A stretch of DNA of 42,036 bases from Chitinophaga pinensis. GTDB lineage: Bacteria > Bacteroidota > Bacteroidia > NS11-12g > UBA9320. The stretch spans positions 1 to 42,036 of the forward strand of contig CAMDBP010000013.1 in the NCBI GenBank assembly GCA_945889315.1, read 5' to 3'. Position numbers and translations under genes: made by a program. The number at the start of each line of letters is the position of its first letter. Within the stretch, counting starts at the first letter, position 1. The notes beneath the pieces are model-generated. The model made no database searches and was not told where the DNA came from. It was given only the letters and a program-made list of their open reading frames with translations. Below, piece after piece: positions 7,689 to 16,463 of the stretch.

Positions 7689-10196
7689 ATGCAAGATTTC
7701 TTAAAGAAGTACAAGGCGTATTTTATTATTTTAGGATTAATAGTTTTACTTACAGGAGCTTTTGTTCCTCGTAATTTGGATATCAAGCCGCTTAGTAAAG
7801 TGTTTAAAGGCTATTTTCAAGGGAAAGTACCCGTTCAGCATGATATCGTGGAATATCAAGGAGCGTCTCGCGAAGTTTCTGATTATATAGAGTCAGAAGA
7901 CCGAACCATCCTATGGACAAATGCCCTTTTTTGTGGTATGCCTGCACAAGTAATTAGTAATCCTACCAAGCCAATACTCATTAGGCACTTATTATTCCCT
8001 ACTAAACCAGGAGTGTGGTCCAAAATATTCTTGTATGTTTTCTGTGCCTTTATTATGCTACTTTCATTTAAAGTAAGACCTTGGCTTGCACTGGTAGGTG
8101 CAATAGGTATTGGTTTTGCAACGGAAAACTTTACCATAATAGCCGTAGGACATAATACGAAGTCTATCGCTACGGCATATCTGCCACTTATTATAGCTGG
8201 CGTACAATACCTTTTTAGGAAAAAGCATCTGCTTGGCCTAACTATTTTATCGATAGGCTTAGGCTTACAAGTATATATTAACCACGTTCAGATTACCTAT
8301 TACGCTGCCTTTATGGTGGTTTTGTTCTTTGTTTTTCAATTGGTGAATAGCATCAAGAAAAATGAGATTAAGGACTTTGTCGTGGCATCTAGTTTAGCTC
8401 TTTTAGGTGTTGCGTTGGCTTTAGGTGCCAACAGTTTAAATATCTTAATGCTTAATGAATACGCTAAGGAATCTATTCGTGGGGCATCTGCGCTAACGGT
8501 TTCTAAAGATAATGTTGCAGTGAGTGAAGATGGACAAAGCGGTTTAACAGAAGATTACGTTTTCTCCTACAGTAATGGTTGGTCAGATATCATAGCAACC
8601 TTTATCCCTAATTACAGTGGTGGAGATTCAGATAAATTAGGCTTATACTACGGAGCGATAGGCTCTACCTCCGGCCCTAAGTATATAGGTGCAACTATTT
8701 TTGTGTTGATGATATTGGGTCTTGTTTTGGTAAAAGGCCCGAAGAAATGGTGGCTTGTAACGGTAATGTTATTAACCATTGTGTTATCCATGGGTAACAA
8801 TCATTTCGCATGGTTTAATAGATTTATGTTTGATTACTTCCCACTGTATAATAAGTTTAGAGCGCCAAGTATGGTTATGGTGTTGGTACAAGTAAGTGCT
8901 GGGCTATTGGGTATTTTGGGAGTAGAACAGTTGTTGAATAATATCAAAAACAAAGAACTTAACCTTAAACACCTAACGTATGCAGCAGGTGCTGCTGTGG
9001 GTTTAGTATTTATTTTAACCTACTCTGGTACGCTTCTAAATGATTTTGAAAGTACCCCGAAATACGACGAAAAAACAGGCCAAATAGCGTACGACAGCGA
9101 TACCCGTTATGCACAGTATATCTTGAACCAACAAGGAAGACAGCCCGATGCGCAAGCGGTAGCAAGTGTTAAAGAACAGCTGGTTGACAATCGTATTCAA
9201 GAGATGAAAAAAGACGGGAATAAAAGCTTGTTTTTTATACTTGCGGTTTTACTGGTGCTTTGGTTAGTCTACAAGCAAAAGATGCAGACCCAATATGCAT
9301 TACTTTGTCTTGGTCTACTCGTAACCTTAGACTTATGGACGGTAGGTAAGCGCTATTTAGATGATAAAAAGTTTGAGAAGCCAAAAGCGAGAGAGGCAAC
9401 GTATCTTCCATATCAAGCAGATTTAGCTATACAAGAAGATAAAAGCTATTATAGAGTGCTTGATCTTACCGAAAACACCTTAAGCAGTAACCGATGTGCG
9501 TTTTTTCATAATTCAATCGGAGGGTATAGCGCCGCTAAAATTAGAAGATTCCAAGACGTGTGGGATTGGTACTTGATTGAGCAATTAGGACAAGGCAAGG
9601 TGCAGAATAATGCTATCTTGGACATGCTCAATATGAAGTATTTTATCTATCCAAATCAGACGGATCAAAGAGGGCAACCCATGTATAGTACGAGTACTAC
9701 CGCGCTTGGGAATGCTTGGATATTAAGCGATGTAAAAGTAGTGCCTAACGCAGACAGTGCGATAATAGCTTTGGGGACATTAAATACAAAAACATCGGGT
9801 ATAGTGGAAAAAGATCAAGCAGATTTAATTAGTACGTCTGTAGCGGTAGATTCTAATGCGAGCGTTGTATTAACGAGTTATCATCCGGAGAAATTAGAAT
9901 ACACGTATAATTCTGCACTAGAGTCAAATGTTGCATTCTCAGAAATTTATTACGCCCAAGGATGGCAGGCTTATATAGATAATCAAGAAGTAGATCATTT
10001 TAGGTTAAATTATATACTTAGAGGGTTAAAAGTGCCAGCAGGAAAACACGCTATAACCTTTAAATACGAGCCAGCTACCTATGCATTGGGCACTACGCTT
10101 TCTGCTACATTTGGTGCCTTGATTTACATTTTATTGGCGATAACTATTTTCTTCGGTATCAAAAACGAGTTTTTTAATCACAAGAAAGAGGTTTAG
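7689..10196 (+). CDS. YfhO-family multi-spanning membrane protein (GT-C-like)
   Basis: An 835-residue protein: one N-terminal membrane helix (about 10-27), a periplasmic loop of about 85 residues, then roughly ten further hydrophobic segments up to about residue 550, and a C-terminal periplasmic beta-rich domain. That domain carries the YfhO-like ending SEIYYAQGWQAYIDNQEV with LRGLKVPAGKHAITFKYEP, and a final helix near 798-823. YfhO proteins are related to polyprenyl-phosphate-dependent GT-C glycosyltransferases, and some modify teichoic or lipoteichoic acids in Firmicutes; the Bacteroidota members are not characterised. Here it follows glycan genes and overlaps holB by one base. A sugar-transfer role on the outer face of the inner membrane is inferred from family and context. 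Confidence 0.8.
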   Translation: MQDFLKKYKAYFIILGLIVLLTGAFVPRNLDIKPLSKVFKGYFQGKVPVQHDIVEYQGASREVSDYIESEDRTILWTNALFCGMPAQVISNPTKPILIRHLLFPTKPGVWSKIFLYVFCAFIMLLSFKVRPWLALVGAIGIGFATENFTIIAVGHNTKSIATAYLPLIIAGVQYLFRKKHLLGLTILSIGLGLQVYINHVQITYYAAFMVVLFFVFQLVNSIKKNEIKDFVVASSLALLGVALALGANSLNILMLNEYAKESIRGASALTVSKDNVAVSEDGQSGLTEDYVFSYSNGWSDIIATFIPNYSGGDSDKLGLYYGAIGSTSGPKYIGATIFVLMILGLVLVKGPKKWWLVTVMLLTIVLSMGNNHFAWFNRFMFDYFPLYNKFRAPSMVMVLVQVSAGLLGILGVEQLLNNIKNKELNLKHLTYAAGAAVGLVFILTYSGTLLNDFESTPKYDEKTGQIAYDSDTRYAQYILNQQGRQPDAQAVASVKEQLVDNRIQEMKKDGNKSLFFILAVLLVLWLVYKQKMQTQYALLCLGLLVTLDLWTVGKRYLDDKKFEKPKAREATYLPYQADLAIQEDKSYYRVLDLTENTLSSNRCAFFHNSIGGYSAAKIRRFQDVWDWYLIEQLGQGKVQNNAILDMLNMKYFIYPNQTDQRGQPMYSTSTTALGNAWILSDVKVVPNADSAIIALGTLNTKTSGIVEKDQADLISTSVAVDSNASVVLTSYHPEKLEYTYNSALESNVAFSEIYYAQGWQAYIDNQEVDHFRLNYILRGLKVPAGKHAITFKYEPATYALGTTLSATFGALIYILLAITIFFGIKNEFFNHKKEV

Positions 10197-11317
10197 TGAA
10201 GTTTGCAGATGTCCCAGGCTTAGCGCCCATAAAAGCGAAACTAATAGCGAATGTTCAAAATGAACGATTGGCTCATGCTCAGTTATTTTTAGGTCCTGAG
10301 GGAAGTGGAAAATTACATTTAGCACTAGCACTTACGCAATATGTGTATTGCGCCAATAGAAGCGATACGGACTCTTGTGGGGAATGCAGCTCTTGCCGTA
10401 AGATAAGCACGCTTACGCATCCCGACATACATTTCACTTATCCTACAGTGGTAAAAACATCGGGTAAAGAACCGATAAGTGCGGATTATATCGAAGAATG
10501 GCGAAAAGAATTATTAGCTAATCCGTTTATGAACACATCGGATTGGATAGGAAAGATAGCAGACAGCGAAAATAAATCACCTAACATCACACGAAAAGAA
10601 ACACGTGAGATAGTGACCAAATTGGGTATGAAACCTTATGAGGGGGAAGCTAAAACCTTGATTATTTGGATGCCAGAGTATCTTGCTGAGCAAAGCAATG
10701 CACTTCTAAAAGTGATAGAAGAGCCTACTCAAAAGACCTTTTTCATCTTGGTAGCTGAGAACTCAGACAGACTTCTAGCTACCATTACCAGTAGGACACA
10801 GCTGGTTAAAATACCTAAATACTCTGAAACTGAAGCGCAACTATTTTTACAAGAAAAATATAACCTAGACAGTAAAAAAGCAGAACAATTGGCCTACCTA
10901 TCCGAAGGAAATCTGCGAAAAGCGATTGATCTTGTAGAAAGTGTAGAAGATAATTATTCAGAAATTTTTAGGGATTGGATGCTAGCCTGCTATTCTAATA
11001 ATCTAAAAAAAGTAATGGAGATCACAGAGGAGTTGCACAAGTTAGGCAGAGTTCAATTGCAGTTATTTTTAACCAATGGTTTGGCTATAATGCGGGAGAG
11101 CTTGCTTTATAAAACAATTACAGATTATGTGATAAAAGCAGAATCGGATCAGCAAGCTTTTATCAAAAAATTCTCGACCACCTTGAATGCGGCGTGCATA
11201 GAAACAAGCTATGAGCAGATTAATGAAGTGATTTATCACATTCAACGAAATGCAAATGCCAAGGTTGCATTATTTAATTTATCGCTCAACTTGCGCTATA
11301 ATTTTATACGCAAATAG
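10196..11317 (+). CDS. holB: DNA polymerase III delta' subunit
   Basis: 373 residues. The AAA+ Walker A region is GPEGSGKL (33-40); Cys52, Cys61, Cys64 and Cys67 form the zinc module found in clamp-loader subunits, with near-identical spacing to E. coli delta'. The sensor region NALLKVIEEPTQKTFF followed by TSRTQLVKIP is characteristic. The P-loop ends GKL rather than GKT, in line with delta' being a non-hydrolysing clamp-loader subunit. The start is GTG, whose G is the last base of the upstream TAG stop, so expression may be translationally coupled to the membrane-protein gene. Its downstream partner ricT is also a neighbour of holB in Bacillus, which supports the call. Confidence 0.92.
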   Translation: MKFADVPGLAPIKAKLIANVQNERLAHAQLFLGPEGSGKLHLALALTQYVYCANRSDTDSCGECSSCRKISTLTHPDIHFTYPTVVKTSGKEPISADYIEEWRKELLANPFMNTSDWIGKIADSENKSPNITRKETREIVTKLGMKPYEGEAKTLIIWMPEYLAEQSNALLKVIEEPTQKTFFILVAENSDRLLATITSRTQLVKIPKYSETEAQLFLQEKYNLDSKKAEQLAYLSEGNLRKAIDLVESVEDNYSEIFRDWMLACYSNNLKKVMEITEELHKLGRVQLQLFLTNGLAIMRESLLYKTITDYVIKAESDQQAFIKKFSTTLNAACIETSYEQINEVIYHIQRNANAKVALFNLSLNLRYNFIRK

Positions 11318-11337
11318 GTTAGTTAGAGACCTTGTGT

Positions 11338-11367
11338 ACACCTTTAAGCACTAGGTGTTGTATTTTT
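11338..11367 (+). terminator. Weak candidate terminator after holB
   Basis: ACACCT (11338-11343) can pair with AGGTGT (11353-11358) across a nine-base loop, followed by a T-rich stretch interrupted by G and A. The stem is short, so this is tentative. Confidence 0.3.
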
Positions 11368-11392
11368 AGCTAAAGTGTTTACTTTTTTGAGA

Positions 11393-11400
11393 TATATTTG
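11393..11400 (+). promoter_or_regulatory. Candidate -7 promoter element of ricT
   Basis: TATATTTG is an exact TAnnTTTG match, 90 bases before the ricT ATG, immediately followed by an inverted repeat (11412-11431). No exact -33 TTG is visible. Confidence 0.5.
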
Positions 11401-11411
11401 AACATCATAAA

Positions 11412-11431
11412 ATAAGAGTTTTAACTCTTAT
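11412..11431. repeat. Inverted repeat in the ricT leader
   Basis: ATAAGAGTT and AACTCTTAT are perfect nine-base arms around TT. It starts 12 bases after the candidate -7 element, so it would lie at or just after the transcription start as an operator or a 5' hairpin. No T-run follows on the plus strand, so it is not a simple terminator. Confidence 0.55.
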
Positions 11432-11490
11432 GAAAAGTAACCAATGGGGGCTTATAAAAAGATAGTTAAAACAAAAAACGAGATATAAAG

Positions 11491-12852
11491 ATGGGATGCG
11501 GAAGTTGCGGAAATAATAATGGTAGTCACAGCGCTGGTTGTGGCAATAATGGCAGTTGCAGTACCGGTAGTTGCAATAAATTAAATGTATATAATTGGCT
11601 TACAGACATGGTATTACCGGAAGATTACCAGCCATTTAACATAGTAGAAGTACGTTTTAAAGGGAGCCAAAAAAAGTTCTTTAAAAATGTAAAAAACCTA
11701 GATTTATATACGGGAGATAAAGTCATAGTAGATTCGGATGTAGGATATGACGTAGGTGAAGTTTCATTGAGTGGCGAGTTAGTAAAGCTTCAACTTAAAA
11801 AATATGGAGTTGATGAGAATAATGCTGAGATGAGAACCATTCGCAGCGTGGCTAATGAGTTTGAAATAAAAAAATACCAAGAATTTAAGGATATTGAGCA
11901 AAAAACATTAGAACAAGCCCGAACGATAGCGCTGCAACTTCGTTTGCAAATGAAAATTAGCGATATTGAGTTTCAGGGCGATGGCAAACGCGTTACGTTC
12001 TATTATACATCCGAAGGAAGAGTTGATTTTAGAGAGTTAATTCGTCGCTACGCTGCAGAGTTTAAAGCTAGAATACAAATGATGCAAGTTAGTTACCGCG
12101 AGGAAGCTTCACGATTGGGCGGCATCGGAAGTTGCGGTCGTGAATTATGTTGCAGTACTTGGCTTACAGATTACAAAGTAGTTAGTATGAGTGCGCCTAA
12201 GGTTCAAAATCTTTCTATTAACATGCTTAAACTCAGCGGACAGTGCGGTAGATTAAAATGCTGCTTGAATTATGAGCTAGAGTTGTATAGTGAAAAACTT
12301 AAAGAATTTCCTTCAGAAAAGGTAAAGCTAAAAACAGAGTCAGGATTAGCATCACTTCGAAAAATAGATATCCTGAAAGGAACGGCATGGTACTGTTACG
12401 AAAATAGTTTTGATTGGATACCGGTAGATATTGATAGAGTAAATGAAATCATTGCTCAAAATAATCAAGGTAAAACACCACCAACCCTAAGTGATACCGC
12501 AAAAGGCGCAGAAGTGGCATTCAAAACCTTAGAATATAAAGATGACTTGCTAGGAGATACAGACCTAACGCGTATGGATGCCAAGAATAAAGGCAATAAG
12601 GATAGAGGTCCTCAAAATCGAAATAGCAATCACAAAAAAGGTAATTTTAAAGGCGGGAATAATAAAAACGCACCTAAAAATAGAGCGGATCAGCCCAATG
12701 CAGAAGGTGATAAAAAACCGGCACAACAGCCTCGTAATGAGAATAGACCCAAAGCGGATGGGGCAAACAGACCTAAACCTAATCCCAACAAAAAACCAAA
12801 TCCGAATAGACCAAATAAGGGTAACGCGCCTCTACCGCCTAAAAACGATTAA
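11491..12852 (+). CDS. ricT: RicT/YaaT-like PSP1-domain protein with Cys-rich N-terminus
   Basis: 453 residues. A Gly/Asn/Ser-rich N-terminus has Cys3, 6, 17, 23 and 28. The PSP1 domain follows, with the conserved double-cysteine segments GSCGRELCC and GQCGRLKCCLNYE. A basic, low-complexity Lys/Asn/Pro tail occupies roughly 370-453. In Bacillus, RicT (YaaT) with RicA and RicF binds iron-sulfur clusters and affects RNase Y-dependent mRNA processing and competence/sporulation phosphorelay; Bacteroidota homologues are conserved next to holB but their function is unsettled. The tail could bind RNA or other polyanions (inference). The start ATG is clear and preceded by a promoter element and an inverted repeat. 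Confidence 0.85.
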   Translation: MGCGSCGNNNGSHSAGCGNNGSCSTGSCNKLNVYNWLTDMVLPEDYQPFNIVEVRFKGSQKKFFKNVKNLDLYTGDKVIVDSDVGYDVGEVSLSGELVKLQLKKYGVDENNAEMRTIRSVANEFEIKKYQEFKDIEQKTLEQARTIALQLRLQMKISDIEFQGDGKRVTFYYTSEGRVDFRELIRRYAAEFKARIQMMQVSYREEASRLGGIGSCGRELCCSTWLTDYKVVSMSAPKVQNLSINMLKLSGQCGRLKCCLNYELELYSEKLKEFPSEKVKLKTESGLASLRKIDILKGTAWYCYENSFDWIPVDIDRVNEIIAQNNQGKTPPTLSDTAKGAEVAFKTLEYKDDLLGDTDLTRMDAKNKGNKDRGPQNRNSNHKKGNFKGGNNKNAPKNRADQPNAEGDKKPAQQPRNENRPKADGANRPKPNPNKKPNPNRPNKGNAPLPPKND

Positions 12853-12859
12853 TTAGAAT

Positions 12860-13645
12860 ATGCAAGAGCGTCACAGCGATAGTTTACGGTATTTTAACGA
12901 GCAAGCACTAACCACCCGAAAATATGTGATTCCGTATTTGGAGTCACTTAAAACAATTGACAGCACGCTTAGCGTCTTAGAAATAGGATGCGGTGAAGCC
13001 GGAAATTTAAAGCCTTTTTTGGATAAGGGATGTACATGTGTGGGAATAGATATTTCAGTACCGCGTATAGCAAATGGGAAATTATATTTTGCAGAACATC
13101 CCAATGTGGCTAATCTTACGCTCATAGCAGAAGATATATACGATACAGTAAATCCAGCCCAATTTGATATTATAATTACGCGAGATGTCATAGAGCATAT
13201 CCCAAATCAGGAGCTTTTTATGAAACGATGTCGGGATTTTATGAAACCAGACGGTCTTTACTTTATTGGTTTTCCGCCATGGTACAATCCTTTTGGTGGG
13301 CATCAACAGTTATTAAAACACAAACTATTTTCAAAGCTACCGTATTTTCACATTCTTCCTAGACCTTTGTACAAAGGATTACTAAAAACGATAGGGGAGT
13401 CAGATGCACAGATTGAAGGAATGTTGGAGATATATGATACTCGTATTACTATCGATAGACTCAACCGTATTTTAAAATCTAACTCGTATAGTATTTTGAA
13501 AAAGACGGATTGGTTTATTAATCCGAATTACGAAACTAAGTTTGGTTTAAAACCACGAAAGCAATTGGCAATTATAAGTGCGCTGCCCTTTGTACGAAAT
13601 TTTCTTACTACTGCCAGTTATTACGTAGTTAGAGCCCAAAAATAA
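12860..13645 (+). CDS. Class I SAM-dependent methyltransferase
   Basis: 261 residues with a Rossmann methyltransferase core: motif I LEIGCGEAGNL (40-50), the acidic end of strand 2 in VGIDIS (61-66), motif II-like EDIYD (91-95), and strand 4 with DIIITRDVIEHI (103-114). The second half (FPPWYNPFGGHQQ from about 138 and an aromatic, basic C-terminus) resembles Methyltransf_11 enzymes acting on lipids, quinones or sugar-lipids, but the substrate is not clear. It begins seven bases after ricT, so it is probably co-transcribed with it. In many Flavobacteriia this position next to ricT is held by the gliding lipoprotein gene gldH, which is not here. Confidence 0.8.
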   Translation: MQERHSDSLRYFNEQALTTRKYVIPYLESLKTIDSTLSVLEIGCGEAGNLKPFLDKGCTCVGIDISVPRIANGKLYFAEHPNVANLTLIAEDIYDTVNPAQFDIIITRDVIEHIPNQELFMKRCRDFMKPDGLYFIGFPPWYNPFGGHQQLLKHKLFSKLPYFHILPRPLYKGLLKTIGESDAQIEGMLEIYDTRITIDRLNRILKSNSYSILKKTDWFINPNYETKFGLKPRKQLAIISALPFVRNFLTTASYYVVRAQK

Positions 13646-13655
13646 ACAAGGAGAA

Positions 13656-14276
13656 TTATATTCTCTTCAATACTTCTTCCATGCACACTTCGTGTACACC
13701 AGCAAAATTAACCAGTTCCATATTGAGCTGGCTACTGGCGACATTGTCATAAAATTCTTGGACAGACGCTTCTGTTCGGTACGGGTCGTTTACTCCCGAA
13801 AAATAAGACATTTGAATGGGGTCAAAGATGTCTTTTTTGATGTGTAAGTCTACATCAGGCGGCACCAATCCGCTGCAAATCAGAAATTTACTTGGCTTTA
13901 TATCGCTTTCTGCCAACCATCTAAAAGCGGTAGCTACGCCCTGACTAAAACCTAAAATTACGATTTCGTCCCAGTTTTTTTCAGTGGATATTTCGCAGTG
14001 AACAGCATTTAAATAAACCAAATAGTTTTGAATATCATCCTCTCTATTTTCTTTGGTCATCCAACTGGCTCCCACTCTTCCGCTGGTGCCTTCCAGGTAG
14101 AATTTATGTAATCCTTGAGGAGCGATAATGGTGTATCCCAGTTCTTCGGCAGGTTGAAACTTACGGATAAAAATCTTGGCCATTTGGCCATATCCATGCA
14201 GAACATACAGCAATTTGTTCCCACTTCCCAACCGATGGTAGGTTCCTTTTTGTATGTATGAAATAGCATTTTCCAA
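13656..14276 (-). CDS. Alpha/beta-hydrolase, phospholipase/carboxylesterase type
   Basis: About 206 residues, short for an alpha/beta hydrolase but normal for the cytosolic carboxylesterase/phospholipase family. Visible elements, counted from the longer reading at 14288, are the HGYG oxyanion loop (31-34), nucleophile elbow GFSQG with Ser115, Asp168 in GVNDPYR, and His199 in GVHEV, so the triad is complete. It likely hydrolyses short acyl esters; the natural substrate is unknown. The longest frame starts with a TTG at 14288 that is part of a TACATTTG -7 element, so it cannot be in the transcript from that promoter; the next in-frame TTG at 14276 is preferred. The gene converges with the methyltransferase and diverges from folA. 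Confidence 0.82.
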   Translation of the reverse strand: MENAISYIQKGTYHRLGSGNKLLYVLHGYGQMAKIFIRKFQPAEELGYTIIAPQGLHKFYLEGTSGRVGASWMTKENREDDIQNYLVYLNAVHCEISTEKNWDEIVILGFSQGVATAFRWLAESDIKPSKFLICSGLVPPDVDLHIKKDIFDPIQMSYFSGVNDPYRTEASVQEFYDNVASSQLNMELVNFAGVHEVCMEEVLKRI

Positions 14277-14285
14277 AACGTGCTG

Positions 14286-14293
14286 CAAATGTA
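14286..14293 (-). promoter_or_regulatory. Candidate -7 element of the esterase gene
   Basis: On the minus strand this reads TACATTTG, an exact TAnnTTTG match nine bases before the preferred TTG start at 14276. Its last three bases are the TTG of the longer open frame, so it decides the start. A TTG at 14310-14312 is 16 bases upstream, slightly close for -33. Confidence 0.5.
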
Positions 14294-14384
14294 GGATAGC
14301 AATTCAAAACAACGACTGCTTGAGTGATTATTCTTACTTTGAACGTTACATAAACTTTAATTCGAGCTTTTAGAGATAGCGAAT

Positions 14385-14392
14385 TAACTTTG
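14385..14392 (+). promoter_or_regulatory. Candidate -7 element of folA
   Basis: TAACTTTG is an exact TAnnTTTG match ending five bases before the GTG start of folA, which predicts a leaderless or nearly leaderless transcript. Confidence 0.5.
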
Positions 14393-14397
14393 TACCT

Positions 14398-14898
14398 GTG
14401 AACAAAATATCGCTTATAGTTGCTCGAGCAAAAGACAATGCCATTGGAAAGGATAACGATTTACTCTGGAAAATAAAGGACGACTTGCGTCTTTTTAAGA
14501 GTACTACTGCGGGTCATGTGGTTATACATGGGCGAAAGAGTTTTGAGAGTATTGGAAAACCACTCCCTAACCGAAGTAATATTATAGTAACTAGGAGTAA
14601 TGAGTATAAAGCCGATGGAGCTTTTGTTACGCACTCGCTAGCTGAGGCGCTTGAGTTGGCTAATAGCTTAGAGCAAAATGGTGAAATATTCATTTTAGGT
14701 GGAGCGGAAATATATCGCCAGTCATTAGGCCTAGTCGATAGAATGTACCTAAGTGAGGTAGATGCTCAATTTCCGAATGCCGATGCTTTTTTCCCGGAGC
14801 CTAATTTAAACAACTGGAAGCAGATAAGTTGTGAAAGCCATGCGCAAAACGAAGTGAACGAGTTTGCTTTCGATTTTTGTGTATGGGAGAAAATATAA
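14398..14898 (+). CDS. folA: Dihydrofolate reductase
   Basis: 166 residues, a normal length for DHFR, which reduces dihydrofolate to tetrahydrofolate with NADPH. Visible residues: AIGKDNDLLW (15-24) with the substrate-pocket Trp24; Asp29 in KDDL, equivalent to E. coli Asp27; HGRKSFESIGKPLPNR (44-59), the NADPH-binding helix; and GGAEIY (101-106), the second Gly pair. The start is GTG at 14398, which puts the first strand (ISLIVARA) at residues 4-11. A -7 promoter element ends five bases before. No thyA is next to it; the gene converges with asnS over 14 bases. Confidence 0.95.
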   Translation: MNKISLIVARAKDNAIGKDNDLLWKIKDDLRLFKSTTAGHVVIHGRKSFESIGKPLPNRSNIIVTRSNEYKADGAFVTHSLAEALELANSLEQNGEIFILGGAEIYRQSLGLVDRMYLSEVDAQFPNADAFFPEPNLNNWKQISCESHAQNEVNEFAFDFCVWEKI

Positions 14899-14912
14899 CC
14901 TAATTCAATTAG

Positions 14913-16427
14913 CTATGGTTCTAATCTTCCATAGTATCTCGGGAAAGGAATTGTCTCACGTACGTGGTCCAATTTACAAACCCACGCAACAAGTCGTTCT
15001 AAGCCTAAACCAAAACCAGCATGAGGAACACTACCGTATCGTCTAAGATCTAAGTACCACTGAAAAACGTCCATTGGAAGTTTGTGCTCTTGTATTTTTT
15101 CTACCAGCCATTCTTCACTGGTTTCACGCTCGCCGCCACCCACAATCTCGCCGTATCCTTCTGGAGCAAGTACATCTACACCTCTCGCAAAACGAGGATC
15201 TTCAGGGTTGCGCTTCATGTAAAATGCTTTAATTTCATGTGGCCAGTCGTACACCATTATCGGGTTGTCAAATAAACGCGTAAGTACAGTTTCGTCGCTT
15301 CCCCCAAAATCGTTTCCATACACAAAATCACGCGCAGATTTAAGCCAGTTTGGGATATTGCGTTGGTCTTCTTCCAGTTGTTTAAGTTCCTGTTTTTGAC
15401 TGTCTATTTTGTTTTGGTTAAAGTTTATCTCACCCTTTTTCATTCCACCTGCCGCAATTGCTGCTTCTCTTGAGGATATGTCTGTTTTTACTTCGGTGAT
15501 TCTTATTTCGACGTTAAGTAGGTCTTGTTCCAATACTTTGATAGAATTTTGACCATCAACATCTTTATGTCCTTTAAGTATTTCTACCGCTTCGTCGTAA
15601 CTTAATCTGGGGAAGGTTTTTGAAATGGTTTGTAACTTGCTGATGTCGCGACCTAATACTTCTAATTCTTCTGGGCATTTTTCGATTACTTCCAAAACTA
15701 CCGCTCTAAGAAAAGCCTCGATAGTGTCCATATTCTCAAAAATGTCACAAAACGCCATTTCAGGCTCTATCATCCAAAACTCCGAAAGGTGACGTCTGGT
15801 TTTAGATTTTTCAGCTCTAAACGTAGGGCCGAAAGTGTATATTTTGCCCATGGCCATCGCCATAGCTTCGCCGTAAAGTTGCCCGCTTTGAGTGAGATAA
15901 GCTGGTTGTCCGTAGTAATCAGTTTCAAAAAGATCCGTGGTCCCTTCGGCGGCATTTCCCGTAAAGATAGGAGCGTCCATTTGCACAAAACCTTCACGTT
16001 GAAAAAAGTTGTGTATTGCATAAATGATGCTGTTCCTTACTCTCATAATGGCCCATTGGCGGCGACTACGCAACCATAGGTGGCGATTATCTACCAAAAA
16101 TTCAATACCGTGCTCTTTGTTTGAAATGGGGTAATCTTTAGCATTTTGATACACTTTTAGGTCTGTAGCATGTAGCTCATATCCGCCTATTTGTCTCTCA
16201 TCTAAAACCACCTTGCCCGTAATGGCTACCGAGCTTTCCTGGCCCAGTGATTTAGCAGTGGCAAATAATTCTTCACCTAAATCTTCCACACCAAGAATGC
16301 ACTGACACATCCCTCTTCCATCGCGTAAGTTGATGAAAACAACGGTTTTACTCTCTCTTCTGTTGGCTACCCATCCTTGGAGTGTAACCTCTTGTCCTAC
16401 AAATTGGTCTAATTGTTTGGTATGCAT
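14913..16427 (-). CDS. asnS: Asparaginyl-tRNA synthetase with a coiled-coil insertion
   Basis: 504 residues from the ATG at 16427. The OB-fold anticodon domain (VTLQGWVANRRESK) is N-terminal; class II motif 2 is FRAEKSKTRRHLSEFWMIEPE (about 203-223) and motif 3 is GFGLGLERL near the C-terminus. It charges tRNA-Asn with asparagine. Between FPRLSYDEAVEIL and the NPIMVYDWPHEIKAFYMK segment lies an extra block of roughly 60-80 residues, much of it heptad-like and charged (about 297-358), absent from typical AsnS of about 465 residues. A longer reading from a TTG at 16466 overlaps a TACTTTTG promoter element and is not used. Confidence 0.93.
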   Translation of the reverse strand: MHTKQLDQFVGQEVTLQGWVANRRESKTVVFINLRDGRGMCQCILGVEDLGEELFATAKSLGQESSVAITGKVVLDERQIGGYELHATDLKVYQNAKDYPISNKEHGIEFLVDNRHLWLRSRRQWAIMRVRNSIIYAIHNFFQREGFVQMDAPIFTGNAAEGTTDLFETDYYGQPAYLTQSGQLYGEAMAMAMGKIYTFGPTFRAEKSKTRRHLSEFWMIEPEMAFCDIFENMDTIEAFLRAVVLEVIEKCPEELEVLGRDISKLQTISKTFPRLSYDEAVEILKGHKDVDGQNSIKVLEQDLLNVEIRITEVKTDISSREAAIAAGGMKKGEINFNQNKIDSQKQELKQLEEDQRNIPNWLKSARDFVYGNDFGGSDETVLTRLFDNPIMVYDWPHEIKAFYMKRNPEDPRFARGVDVLAPEGYGEIVGGGERETSEEWLVEKIQEHKLPMDVFQWYLDLRRYGSVPHAGFGLGLERLVAWVCKLDHVRETIPFPRYYGRLEP

Positions 16428-16463
16428 CTTGTTGGTACTAGAAATCTTGCTAATTTTGGAGTA

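Noticed and set aside
14886-14915. CTAATT/AATTAG small hairpin between folA and asnS as a terminator
   Set aside because: Weak AT-only stem without a T-run.
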